From positions 561,807 to 625,806 of the forward strand of contig NW_003134838.1 in NCBI RefSeq assembly GCF_000003605.2: a stretch of 64,000 bases of DNA, read 5' to 3'. Positions 12,701 through 24,100 of this stretch are shown here, one piece after another. The notes below the pieces were generated by a model. The model did no database searches and was not told where the DNA came from. It saw only the letters and a list, made by a program, of their open reading frames with translations. The first letter of the stretch is position 1, and every line of letters begins with the position of its first letter. The DNA comes from Saccoglossus kowalevskii (lineage: Eukaryota > Hemichordata > Enteropneusta > Harrimaniidae). The translations under genes and the position numbers were made by a program.

Positions 12701-15504
12701 TATCTTGCAAGGATTTTCTGAAATGTTCTTTCGATCCCAAATTACAATTTTCCGCCACGGTTGGATCTGTTACAAAAGGGTGCACATAATACTGATCCTA
12801 CGTCGTCCAACCCTGGCGACGGACGGGCCGCGAAACCTACAGCTAATTAATAAAACCATATAAATGACAGTACCTGTCGTATGCGCAGAATGTACTTGCT
12901 ACCGTGGTGTCCTCGCGGTCGTCAATCAACCACGTGAAACGCTTATCTGTACGTAATCGGATATAGTTCCAATCTTTTGATTTAACATAGTCACAACCAG
13001 CGTTGAAATCTCCAAGGATGATGACGTCCTGTGTACAAGGGAAAATTTACAGTATACTTCGTTTGATCGAATTACGCAAATGTACACGCGCTTTACGTTA
13101 GTGGTACGCATCAGTAATTCAAAACACGTGCGAATTTCATTTTATTACATGTACTTTATTATTTATTAATTTTAAGGAATGCTATTTTGTGCATGACCAA
13201 CGAAACGAAATCAAGATGCAAAATCCAAAGATCGCTATTCACTTAATATTGCGTGTCACTCAATAATGACGGTAGCCACTAGAAATAGGAGTATGGGAGT
13301 ATGGTAAAATGTCAATCACGTGACTTGTTACCTCTATATTCCATCTGCTCACGATGTCGTCATACACATCGGTGAGATAATCAATTTCTTTCACAGCGTC
13401 ATCGGGCTTTGTGTGTATGGCCACCATCACGAAATCTGAAACAGCTGATACAACAAATGGTAAAATATAATAACTGTTGTCAATTGAACAGCGCCAGCAT
13501 TAATTTGAAATCAGGTAAAGATGTGGGATTTCTGATCTAGGGGTACATATTTTCATGATAATACATTGACATACTGATACTCCGTTGAAGTTTACTTGCG
13601 ACAGATCAAATGCGGATCATATACGCAGACGATAACTTGGGGGGAATTTACTGCCTTGAACTGTGTTTGAACCATCACGAGTATGTAGTGTGACTAGTCC
13701 AAGTTAGTTTTGTGTGTACTTATTCATGAATATTCATATGTGTCAATTGTGTAACTCTCAAATTATTACTGTCGGTATACGCAATCATGTTTTAAGTTGC
13801 CATGCACAGATTATAGATTACTAGTAGAAAGAACAGATCTATCTCACCTGTAGAGGGCGATGAGAATCGAACGATGAATGGTTCTCTTTCGAATTCGTCT
13901 GTTCCGTTCTGTTCTTCCCCGTCGTCATAGTGGTAACTCTCAGTCATATTCACCGAGTCGGTTCTGTTGAACATATTTTACAGATTTTATGTTTTCAATT
14001 ATTTGCCTCGATGATGCGTCTTTCCCGGAATTCTCGTATATTATTCGTACCATCAAATATCATCACTGCGCATTCAACGCATTCAACCTTAAAGCGGGAG
14101 GGTAATCACCTGCGCACGGGCGTGAATTGAGTCCCAAGCGATGATAACAACACGCTTGTTTGTAAACAATGACAAGCTATGACCATCTGACTCATGTCCA
14201 CGTGACGACTCTCGCGCTTTAACTTCGAATCTTACACACCACTTTGATGACACGTGGGATTTATTCAATTTGTATTCAAGGCTAGAGCTTTGGCGTTCAA
14301 AGGACACCCATATTCAAGACCAAAATGAACTAATAGAAATAATGTAGGGAATATCAAAAGACACGTAGACAAATTCATTGAGCTTCGGGGCAAATGCCCT
14401 CGATGCCTCTGAGGAATTCAGGATTTGTATATAATAACTCACTAAAGAACAAGATTACCTGTAGAAAAATGCATATTGTTCCTTGGAATGTGTTCTTCCT
14501 AGTCGATCACTGATTTCTATTGAGTACTTGTTATCCGACGCACGGTTAATTTCAGCCAATAACCGCAGAATGGCAGTTTCAGAACTATCCCGTATTTCCT
14601 GTATCAGTATTACGTCATTACGCAGGATAATCTACGAAACAAACGTACATAGTAATAGTTTGTACACAAATTTCGAAGCGAAACAATTGTTTATACATAT
14701 CTAATAGTCACTGTAAATAACGCTGAATGTTTTGAACATGTCATAATTTTGTAATTGATATCGAATTTGGATAAACCATTTGGATAAAGTGCCGTTTTGA
14801 CTGCTAATATTACAGTACTTTTTCGACGAATTAATAAACTCCAGTGCGCATGTGCTTCGAACAACCAGATCCGGGCACATGTGCATATATGCCCTTTCAT
14901 TATTCCAACTACCGCATACTATTATTTCGCCAAAACAAAACTCTAATGTTTACGAATCAATCTTATTGCCTTATATTGTATTTATCAAAACGTGATCTGT
15001 AACAAAATGTACCCGCGTTAGACCGCCCTCTGCGGCGATCGGGAGGCCTGTGAAGACGCAGCCAGCTTCGAAATATAAACCACTCTTATCGATGCGTCGT
15101 GCAATCATGTGATGTGAAACGATTTAATTTTGTAGACTGTTACACTTTCACAGTGTTCATTATCCTGATTTTTAGCAGTTGATTGTAAATCATTGTTACG
15201 ATACACATTTTTTTTTCGCATAGTTAGATAATTTAGTTTCCTTGGGAGTTTATAACTGTTTTCACCCCCAATCCCCCCCACCCCATCCCCATAATAATAA
15301 ACTCGCCACTGAGTGGAAACAAATCTTTACCTTTTTGAGTACATCCATCACAAGAGGGTCGGACGCCTTCATCTGTCCAAAAACCTGCACGTTGAACGCG
15401 CTTAACCGCAGGTCTTTTATTTCGCTTCCTTTGGTGTGGCCCGTTGCCATATACAGTAACACCAGGACAAGGCAGCAGTGTACATGGAATCTAAAAGTAT
15501 GCAT
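9740..15504 (-). CDS. Gene A: secreted deoxyribonuclease I-like protein with extra C-terminal domain (443 aa, 8 exons)
   Basis: Exons on the minus strand: 15504-15331, 14631-14459, 13963-13848, 13435-13332, 13028-12874, 11772-11676, 10740-10689, 10200-9740. All junctions are GT-AG and phases close (0,2,1,0,2,0,1). The start is the ATG at 15504, followed by a hydrophobic signal peptide. A likely 5'UTR acceptor lies at 15567. The catalytic domain (about residues 31-290) shows the DNase I signatures: NVQVFG, E70 in IQEIRD, E109 in SKEQYAF, H162 in AIHTKP, D196 and N198 in GDFNAGC, CAYDR (Cys237, Asp240) and SDHYPVE (His280). The Cys201-Cys237 pair matches the essential DNase I disulphide. The non-essential vertebrate CxxC loop is absent, but an NGT sequon (N135) sits near the same place. 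By family knowledge it cuts double-stranded DNA outside the cell with Ca/Mg. Residues 291-443, from a single exon, form an unrecognised domain ending in a C-x7-C (411, 419). It is divergent to gene B, its closest relative here. Confidence 0.93.
12132..12666. mobile_element. Mutator-like MITE in intron 5 of gene A
   Basis: Imperfect terminal inverted repeats of about 85 bp start TAGACTGGC on the left and end GCCAGTCTA on the right. Inside both arms AAAAAAAATAGTGAA and a block containing AACGCGAAA recur in inverted orientation. The element is flanked by identical 9-bp direct repeats, CATCGTAGG, at 12123-12131 and 12667-12675. Long inverted repeats with a 9-bp target duplication fit the Mutator superfamily. 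At 535 bp with no open frame it is non-autonomous. It lies between exons 5 and 6 of gene A and touches no splice site. Confidence 0.8.
14089..14190 (-). mobile_element. TTAA-bounded MITE family 2, partial copy
   Basis: Begins TTAAAGCGGGAGGGTAATC and continues with CACCTGCGCAC, GAATTGAGTCCCA and GCGATGATAACAAC, as in the reverse complement of the copy at about 60114-60251. The far end is diverged or missing. It lies in intron 2 of gene A. Confidence 0.6.
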
Positions 15505-15840
15505 TATTTCACTTCGCTGGGTCGACACTTGATGCGCTTGTACTCAAATTTGCTGGTAGCAAATTTCTGCAATTGGAAAAATACAACATTATTTTATTTA
15601 GTCGACATGATGATGCACACACAACAATAAACAGGTGAACGCACGATTGTCGAATATAAATTTGTCGGGTAGGGATTTGAAACCTAAAGCGAACACGAGT
15701 GCATAGTGTTTAACATTACTTTATTGTGTATTGTATCTCGTCAGATGCGCTATTTGAAGTATAATTTATAGAGAACAATGACTCAGTGAATACTATGGGA
15801 GCATAATATTCGTCTGTACCCATATTTAGTATATTTAAGT

Positions 15841-16203
15841 GATGGTGGAGGAGGCTGCAGCTGCTTTATCAAAATACGGGGTTACCCAACAGTGGCTCGT
15901 TAGTATTGAACGACAGGAACGGAATGAGGCTCTGTATAATTCGAAAAAAACATTTTTGAATAGAATTGCGAAAATATTCCCAAGATGATGTAACTCGGTA
16001 TATGCCAGAAATACTGTTTGTATCAAAGTCGTTGATTTTGTTAACACACTTACTGAATCGGTTATGTTTTTGAAGAAACAACTGACGCAAACAAGACGCG
16101 ACGCGAAGACTGTGGCGTTTCAAAATATAATGCAACAATGGATAGAATTGCGAAATTTTCCCCAGATCGTGTAACTCAGTATATGTCGGAAATACTGCAG
16201 CAT
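15841..16203 (+). other. protein-like open fragment of unknown origin, containing a direct repeat
   Basis: The plus strand reads in one frame through helix-rich, protein-like sequence (for example SKYGVTQQWLVSIERQ, and later FVNTLTESVMFLKKQ) with one interruption and no start or splice context. A roughly 62-bp direct repeat lies inside it (about 15955-16018 and 16139-16198; shared blocks ATAGAATTGCGAAA and GTGTAACTC/GATGTAACTC). I do not recognise the protein. It may be a decayed gene or repeat fragment, or chance. Confidence 0.25.
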
Positions 16204-18410
16204 TTGCATTGCTTTTAAAATCACTCGGTGCATTCTACACTAGGAGTTGTTAATAACTATCGTATCTGACAGTGATATGACGCTATGAAAGATGACATAT
16301 AATTCAAAGTGAAATTAACAAACATAATCAATGTCAAGTTGGAAAGATGACTTTTTCATTTTTTTTCCTTTTCAGGATCTATCAATGTACCTACTAGCAC
16401 TAATAGTGTATTATATAAACACATGTAGGTCATTTTCAAAAATGTATTATTTCAATATCGTGACTGAGTAGCTGCACGAAACTAACAAATATTGGCTCGG
16501 AAATGTATACAACAAAATGGCAATATATAGTTTAAAGCAGCTGGTTTTCAGGTATGGTACACAGCTGGACCATGCGAGTGAAAATGGGCCCGAAATAACA
16601 ATAAATGTTGGTGCAAATGTTGCCTCGAAGGTGATTAATTCTAATGATTTGCATTTGGGGTCGGACATAGCAATACTTCGTATACAAAATCTGCTGTCGT
16701 GTATTGAGATAAAGAAATACAAACTACGTCTACTCACCCTGTAACAGTGTACGTGTCACGGCAGTCTTCGCGTTCTGCCTCAAATGATACTAATTATTGT
16801 ATATGCGGTACGATGTTAGTTTACTGCGATAAGCTTTGTTTGCTGGTACGCAGTCGTCAACTATTATCAACCATTGTTAGTGCATTGAGTGTTAAATCGG
16901 TATCCAATGGAGTTATGTATCACAGTGATTGTCGAAACTGCGAATGACCCACTCTGCGTTTTCGACAACGCCAATTCATTGTATCGGCTAATCAGTGTTA
17001 ATGGATTTACATTGGAAAGAATCGTGCAAATTACTTCTAAACACGCTCAGTAAATGAGATTCCCGAAAAGCGGTCTGAATGTGATAATTATGGAAAGCCG
17101 TTCGGAACCACTGCTGCCATCATTAAAACTGCTCGCGCAATGTAGCAGCGTAAATACTAGCGTGAGCCATGGTTACAACTACGGCAGCAATATCAACAAC
17201 GCATTTAGTAAATATCTATTTTTGTAAACCAGTATTTATACGTTCAATGCCAAACTCGGACATAATTAACATAATACCGGACGACTCCGCAATAAGACAA
17301 ACGTAACAACCAGAAATGCCATTAAATACTATAAGTATACAACTTTCAACTCAGTACCTTTCTCTATTAGGATCCCGAGCGGCTGTCCGTGGGTTCCAGT
17401 GCGATAACAATTAACTGTGGCGAAGGGTGACAAGTTGAGTGCAAAACGACATGACAGTTTTTGTCAGACGACATTGTCTGGTTCGTCTTGGTGACGCGAT
17501 TATATCATACGAACGATGCAGGTGAATTATCTCGTGAAAACCGGATCAAATAATCTGTCACGGTTTGAGAGATGTATTGTTTATCAAATATATTGGCTAT
17601 TCTCGTTGTGAGATATCGTTGGGTAAAAAGTTCCGTTTATATACTTCATAGTTTCCGCAACATATGATTAGAAATATAAATACGGTTTATAAACAAAGAT
17701 TTAGTGTGGTTTTCAATGAAAACACGTAGGTAGTGTGATGTGGCTCAAAGGGGAATTTCGGGGATTACTCGCTTCTGCAGTGTAGGGATACCATAAGACC
17801 TTATAACGGAACACTAAAGTCATTCACACACCCATGTAGTCAGACACAGTCAGTTTCTGGAGTTGAGCTTCGATGTTCTTTAATATTAAAACACGTGAGA
17901 CACCCCTTGCTAGGTTATCGTGACGAACCGTCAAGGCCCGCACCTGGTATAATGTCCCAACGTCCCCCCACTCCCCATTTAAGCGTTGGCGAGAAGTCAG
18001 TTCACACCTGCTGGCACATGAATTCACACTACGTGGACAAATTGTAATGCAGTAACAAAGAAATTTGAGTCGGCGTGGGTTCCCACGCCTGCTTCCGTTT
18101 TCGCAGTGTGGTGTTAAAATGCCAGCATGATGCAAACATGACATCGGTATTTTTTCCTGTGGTTCGACCCGGAACCACTAAGCAGCGGATGTCTCACAAA
18201 GAGGGTTAAAATGTACATCAAGCGAATTAAGACGTAATATAAAAGTAATAAGGTAATATGAACTGAAAAAATTAAAAACGTCATATAGTCAGTAGCGGTT
18301 GAGTTCGGCGTCGTAGTGTTGTCAAAATCGCGTCGTCTGCAGGAGATGTTGTCGTCGCGGTCGCTTCGTCCTCCGAAGTAGTTGAATAAATACCAACTGT
18401 GAGAGTATTA

Positions 18411-18642
18411 GATTGAATAAAGGAAATATTAAAATAACCGAAATCATTGTAGAAGTATTCGATTGAATAAAGGAAATATTAAAATAACTGAGATAATTGT
18501 AAAAGTATTCGATTCAATAAAGGAAATATTAAAATAACTGAAATAATTGTAAAAGTATTCGATTGAATAAGGAAATATTAAAATAACTGAAATAATTGTA
18601 AAAAATATTTGATTAAATAAAGGAAATATTAAAATAATTAAA
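18411..18642. repeat. 50-bp AT-rich tandem repeat, about 4.6 units
   Basis: Units begin GATTGAATAAAGGAAATATT, continue AAAATAACTGAAATAATTG and end AAAAGTATTC. They start at 18411, 18461, 18511 and so on, with a 49-bp and a 51-bp unit later. The minus-strand open frame through it is a repeat artefact. Confidence 0.92.
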
Positions 18643-19154
18643 CACCCTCCACCATTTTCAAAAGACTCCACCTTACAAAACTTGAAATACAAAATAGGAA
18701 AATTTGGATGCAAACATGGCAGTAGTGTGAAATTGGGTGAAAGACGAACGTTTTTATGTAACCAGAGGAACTTTTTCAATAGAGTAGGTATTCATGTACA
18801 TGACTACTTTTTGCAGGGCGAGGGTCTGTAAGAATCGTTAGCGTTAAAGGTACAATTACATCTACAATATTTAAAAAGGAAACTTTATATCGATGACAGC
18901 AATAGAAATCGAATTTCTGCCCTCTGAGGGCGCTCGTTATCATGACCCTTTCATCATCTAGGGTCACTATCTAAAGCGGAAAAATAGACACCGACATTAA
19001 ATAGGTGTCGTGATAAACGCACATCTGATGCCCGAGGACGCCGGTGTATTGCAGCGTTGGAAGTCTGATGCGTAAAGGGTACGTATCTTCCGGGACGCAA
19101 TTTGACTAAGTTGAGAAGTGTTCGCTCGAGTAGTATCGACATTAGTCACTAAGA

Positions 19155-19350
19155 AGGCGGCGTCATGACATTTTGTATTGTGGGGTGGGGGGTCTTCTCA
19201 CCAACCTCGCGCCGATCATTTTTGAAATCTGGACCCTCTGAAACGCTATGTTCTGCATTTTGAGGGGCAAATTTTGATTTTTTCGACTCGGAGGGGGCGA
19301 CCGCCCCAGGGCCCTCCCTCCGTGCTACTGCCACTGAAGTCGTTTCAGAA
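19155..19350 (-). repeat. dispersed repeat R3, copy 2
   Basis: Shares GACCCTCTGAAA, CTGCATTTTGAG and GGCAAATTTTG with 7040-7330 and ends in a GC-rich block (GGGGGCGACCGCCCC). No coding capacity is seen. Confidence 0.6.
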
Positions 19351-19827
19351 GTCACAATGAGTGTTCACTGAAATTGCAAGCGTGAATGAAGATACTTGAC
19401 ACGGAAAGCTATTTATATACCCCCTTTGACGTCATTGTAAAATGTACCTGGCGATGCGTACGCAACCGATAGTAATTTGTCGCTCGTATTAAAAGACTTG
19501 TCAACATCGTTTACCATCACATGTGTGAACTTTGTGAACTAGACAGTCATCATGGCAGTTTAGAGACAAACACATCATCTAAATATAGACGCTGGCAATG
19601 AAAATGAACTCTGTGCAGTTGCTGGTGGAAAATAATTGGCTTGGTCATTATATTCTCATTATAATAGCTAACAATGGCACGGTGTCGTCAGATTCACACA
19701 CCTTTCTTTATTAGTTGGCACCCATTTTTTATTGACTGTGGCCTCACAGAGAATTAACACAGGGCTTCGTTCGTACAGCACTGGGTCTAACTTTATACAA
19801 GTTACGCCATAGCATTAAAGAGCCACG

Positions 19828-20345
19828 CATATACACAAAGATGGCGACTTTGGCTGTTGTGCAGATCAATGAGTACAAACTGAGACGTTATCAAGCATTA
19901 CTTAGGTATTTTCAGGTGATTGGAATGTACCGAAGGAGTCGCCGACCGTAATTAGCGCAAGTAGCGCCCAGGTCAAACCCCATAGTTGCGATTTCAATTA
20001 GAAGAGCGCATCGGATCGTGGGAAACTCAATGTTTATCAACTCAAATGTCGCACATGCACAGCGCGACGACTACCTCCCTTTAACCCTTTTGTTCTTATT
20101 GGTATATCAAACTTTGCAATGTTACCATGCTGTCAGATGGAAGTATTAGTGACATTGAAATTGAATATTAAAATAATTATTCCAATAATGTTTAGATTAA
20201 TATATGTAATAAGGATATATGCGTTGTGAACTGTGACGTTTCCATCCATTAAATTCATAGTGAATATACAAAATTGATATCAGCACCCAACGATATCTCA
20301 CAACGAGAATAGCCAATATATTTGATAAACTTTTCTGTTCATTTT
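19828..20345 (+). repeat. dispersed repeat R2, copy 2, with a 46-bp templated insert
   Basis: Inverted counterpart of 5255-5738. Inside it, 20285-20330 is absent from copy 1. It is instead the exact reverse complement of 17579-17624, and it replaces about 11 bp (around ACGTTTGTATA) of the copy-1 sequence. Confidence 0.8.
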
Positions 20346-20859
20346 GCGACTATTACCACCCTTTAAGTATCTAGCTCGTACAATCGCCGAGCTAGGCTAC
20401 AGTGTAAGATGAACCGATTGTAATGTCCTTGTTTTAAGAAACGTGTTTCAAGCGACAGTTCTGACACCGAATATCATATGATTGTAGTCTCCTCTGATTT
20501 TTTTATAAGCAAAGTGAAGTGCCCATGATGTATTTTGGCAGAAACATTCATAAAATGGGTATGTGTACACAAGTACGCGGCAGACGTATATTTTTTTAAC
20601 AGTTTTTATAATATCACTGCCGTGTATAAAAATTAATTGTTGCTATTTCTGTCAGAATCATGTTTTGGAAGACTTTTTTATTGCTGGCAGTGAATCTTAA
20701 CGTCCCTGTTATTTTGGTTTGAACCATGGTCAGTTCATGCATTTGTCACAAATACATTAAATTAAGAACGCATACTTTATTCAAACATTGAGATAAAGAC
20801 ATTGTGAAATTCTTTCGTTTTTATGCATAAAAAATCTATTTGTACCAAGTAAAATCATA

Positions 20860-21115
20860 TTTTTTAAATTTGTTGTTCATACATGTGTTGTTGAACACAC
20901 CACATAGTTTGTAATTTCATTCAGCTTCTTTCAGTCATATTTCACTAAAAGACAAAAATATAGAGAATATAGCAAATTATCCCTTATCTGTAATATTTTT
21001 GTGTAATCGGTATTCATGGAAATTATTTCGTTATGAATTATTCTGAATATATTTCTGCATTTTTTTTCTGTTTTTCCCCAAAAAACGAAAGAATTATCGT
21101 AGTGTTTTCAACTGT
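20860..21115 (+). repeat. dispersed repeat R1, copy 2, directly upstream of gene B
   Basis: Same orientation as 960-1330, with TGTTGTTCATACATG and TTCGTTATGAATTATTCT shared. It ends about 25 bp before the probable 5'UTR splice acceptor of gene B and about 70 bp before the start codon. Confidence 0.7.
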
Positions 21116-21186
21116 TCATTGTTACATGCTTCCGTTTCAGTAAATTGGATTGCTGTCATCATCGTGTGTATCCGAAGCAAGCAGTT

Positions 21187-24100
21187 ATGAAGTATAGTAC
21201 GTATCTACTTATATTAATATCCTGCTGCTTTGCACCGAATCTGGTCTGTGGCGAAATAGACGATTTGTATATTGCTGCTTTCAATGTAGAGATGTTTGGA
21301 CAATCCAAGATGTCGGACAGTGATGTTGTCGATGTTTTGACACAGGTATACTAGCTGTTTTCCTGTAAAAAATATTTATATATATATATATATATCCGAA
21401 ATGCGGTCCCTTTCCTAGAAAAGTAGTTAGCAATAGTTTTTATTGCGAAATTTCGATTTGAAATTAATTTTCATTGAAGTCAATATAATGGATTTAAAAC
21501 ATTCTTTTCAGCAACATGTCTCCAATACAATGACTCCACAAGCAGTGGCGATGGCGTTCGATAGTAATAGTGAAATAGATTTCAAGAATTTGTCGTAGAT
21601 TACGTTTGTAAAGACTCTGTTGATGCACAATTAGTATTTTCCAACTGCTATATGTCCCAAGCGTTAATTACTGCTGTATAGGAGTCTATTTGTGACACGA
21701 GAATAAAAGTGAAAAGTGAATGAAAAGACACTGCATCTTGNNNNNNNNNNNNNNNNNNNNNNNNNNNNNNNNNNNNNNNNNNNNNNNNNNGATGCACATT
21801 TAGTAATTTTCCAACTGCTATATGTCCCAAGCGTTAATTACTGCTTGTATAGGAGTCCTATTTGTGCACGAGAATAAAAGTGAAAAGTGAAGAAAAGACA
21901 TGCATCTTGTAACAGTTATGATACAGTTAGTTAAAGGTGGTGGTCGTCGCGCCGCGTCCTGTTCGATATGGGACTCATAGCGACGTATACAACGCGTGTA
22001 AAATACATTGTTTATTTACATGAAATTCGAACACGCGTGCGCGACGACCACCGCGCTTTAACGAAGTATCCGAACATAGTACTGAAACCGGCGGGGTTAA
22101 TGCACTTGTCGGGTCCATAATTAGGATTATTATATACAATCGCGACATACATTTTCTACGTTTAACATTTATAAAATAATCTTCCGATTACAATTAATAA
22201 ATTGAAATGGGTGCTCCGGGAATTTTTTCAAGCACAATGAGTAGGGATGCATTGTCCAATTATGTTTGATCCCACCCACTTCTAGATCATAATGTCAGTC
22301 TGATTTCAATACAGAAAAAACGCAACTGGTGTCAATTGGATACCTCGGGGCAGCACATAGCTGTATAGCTTGTCTGTCATTTGAGAAGAATTTTGTCGGT
22401 ATGCAAAATTGCAAGTTATAAACTGACGCACGCGACGCGGGAAGCAAAATTTGCTTGGCCTTATGATACTTTGTTTGAAACTACGCCTTGCACTCATTTA
22501 CAGAACGATATACAACAATTTAAGCAACAACTTGAGAATTGCTGATCATTTTGAACAATCTGATTACAGTGTATAACCTACTATTTCGTTTGTAAATACG
22601 TAAACTATTTTTATGTAATATTTTACCTGCCTGAATACTGCGTAAGATAATTAGTCAACAAATACATTCAAAATGTTAGATTTGATAATAAATTTTAAAG
22701 TTAAAGTTTCCAAGTAAGGCATACAATCAAATTAAATATTAACTAGATTATGCTGTGACCTTTAAAAGGTCCGTGTACGCCACACGCTGAGCTTTAAAAA
22801 TAAATAACAGTACATAAAACGTAGAATTATAAACTTTAAACAACAAAACTATATAACTAAAAACATATAAATATGAGAACATATAATAACGCCATGTAGC
22901 TGTGACACTTTTAATGTCGCAACATTGGGAACAAGATTGAAAAAAAATTAAAATTCTCGACATCCTCGAAAACTAAAAATGCTACAAAAAATACATGTAT
23001 ATCAACTGAAAGCGAATATAGGCGTCTATGTTAGAACAGATGGCGTACCGTGTTTGTCTCGGCAATACCTGACACTGGAAATCCTTTGTTGAAACAAAGG
23101 CATGCTTCTGTTCATATACCAACAACAAAACAATTTTTTTACATAGGAAACCTGCCTCCAAAAACAAAAACGCCTATTGCGAAAAAACACAAAGCTGGTT
23201 ATCATTGGTGGGGAAGTGGATTATTCGCTGGTTGTTGGTGTCTGTTCTCGTGTTCTTTAACTAAAACAATAATGTGTTCAATAGCTATTCATAAAATGTT
23301 TGTGTTCTTAAAAAAATTAGTATGGGACATTCAATGACTACATTATGCGCAGTATATGTATGTTTAATTGCGAAATATTTCTGCTTATAAGTATTACTTT
23401 ATATTTCTTTACATATTACAACTCAATTCCTAGTGCTTTAATCTCAAAATCACTCTCCTCGGCTGTGTTGACTGATTTACTAAAGAGTGTATCCCCAGCA
23501 CAGATTAGGATATGTGGAGACGGCCGAACGCATTGAACTCAATGCCAATTCACTGTCTCCAACTCACGAATAGATTGGCAACAAATTATATGAATTAGAA
23601 TTTACTTTATAACAACTTGGTTGGGACAAACTTCATCATCCGCAGAGAAGGCAATACTATAAAGGTTATATTCGAGTTTGTGTTCGAGCTCATCTCTCAA
23701 AATCCATGGAATATGCGTGATACCTAGGATAGTTTTAATATTACCCATGACCTAGTCCATTGAATTTCTAAAATTAATTTCTCTGCTGAAATATGGTCAT
23801 AATCCATATTCAAAAACAACTTGAGTTAAGTTATTGTTTATTTAAATTACCTCATAATTTGTTTGATTTTTGAGTTTGAATAATACTAAGTAACACTACG
23901 ATAAAGATGTCCCGTTTCGACATTGTGAAATTCGTTTGTTTTGGAAAACAACCCAGGAACAGCTGATTTTGACAAGTGAGAATTCAGAAATATATTAAGT
24001 ATATCCATAACAAAATATGTAGCGTACTCACCAACTCATGTTTACTTTGTAAAACTACTGTATTTTCCCAATGAAAAACGAAAGAATCTCACATGTTCAA

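Larger units (their letters stand above)
15505..21186. promoter_or_regulatory. intergenic region between divergent genes A and B
   Basis: About 5.7 kb separates the two start codons, so upstream control elements of both genes should lie here, although I can point to no specific site. On gene A's side there is a credible 5'UTR acceptor (TTCCAATTGCAG ending at 15567, minus strand). On gene B's side there is one (TTCCGTTTCAG ending at 21140), so each probably has an upstream non-coding exon. Repeats within: a 62-bp direct repeat (15955-16198), a 50-bp tandem array (18411-18642), and repeats R3, R2 and R1. No gene is recognised. Confidence 0.5.

Noticed and set aside
16447-16947. Overlapping frames of 66-96 codons on both strands between A and B
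   Set aside because: No signal peptide, domain, splice context or consistent composition.
18444-18779. 111-codon minus frame with ILIFPLFN repeats
   Set aside because: Translation of the 50-bp tandem repeat.
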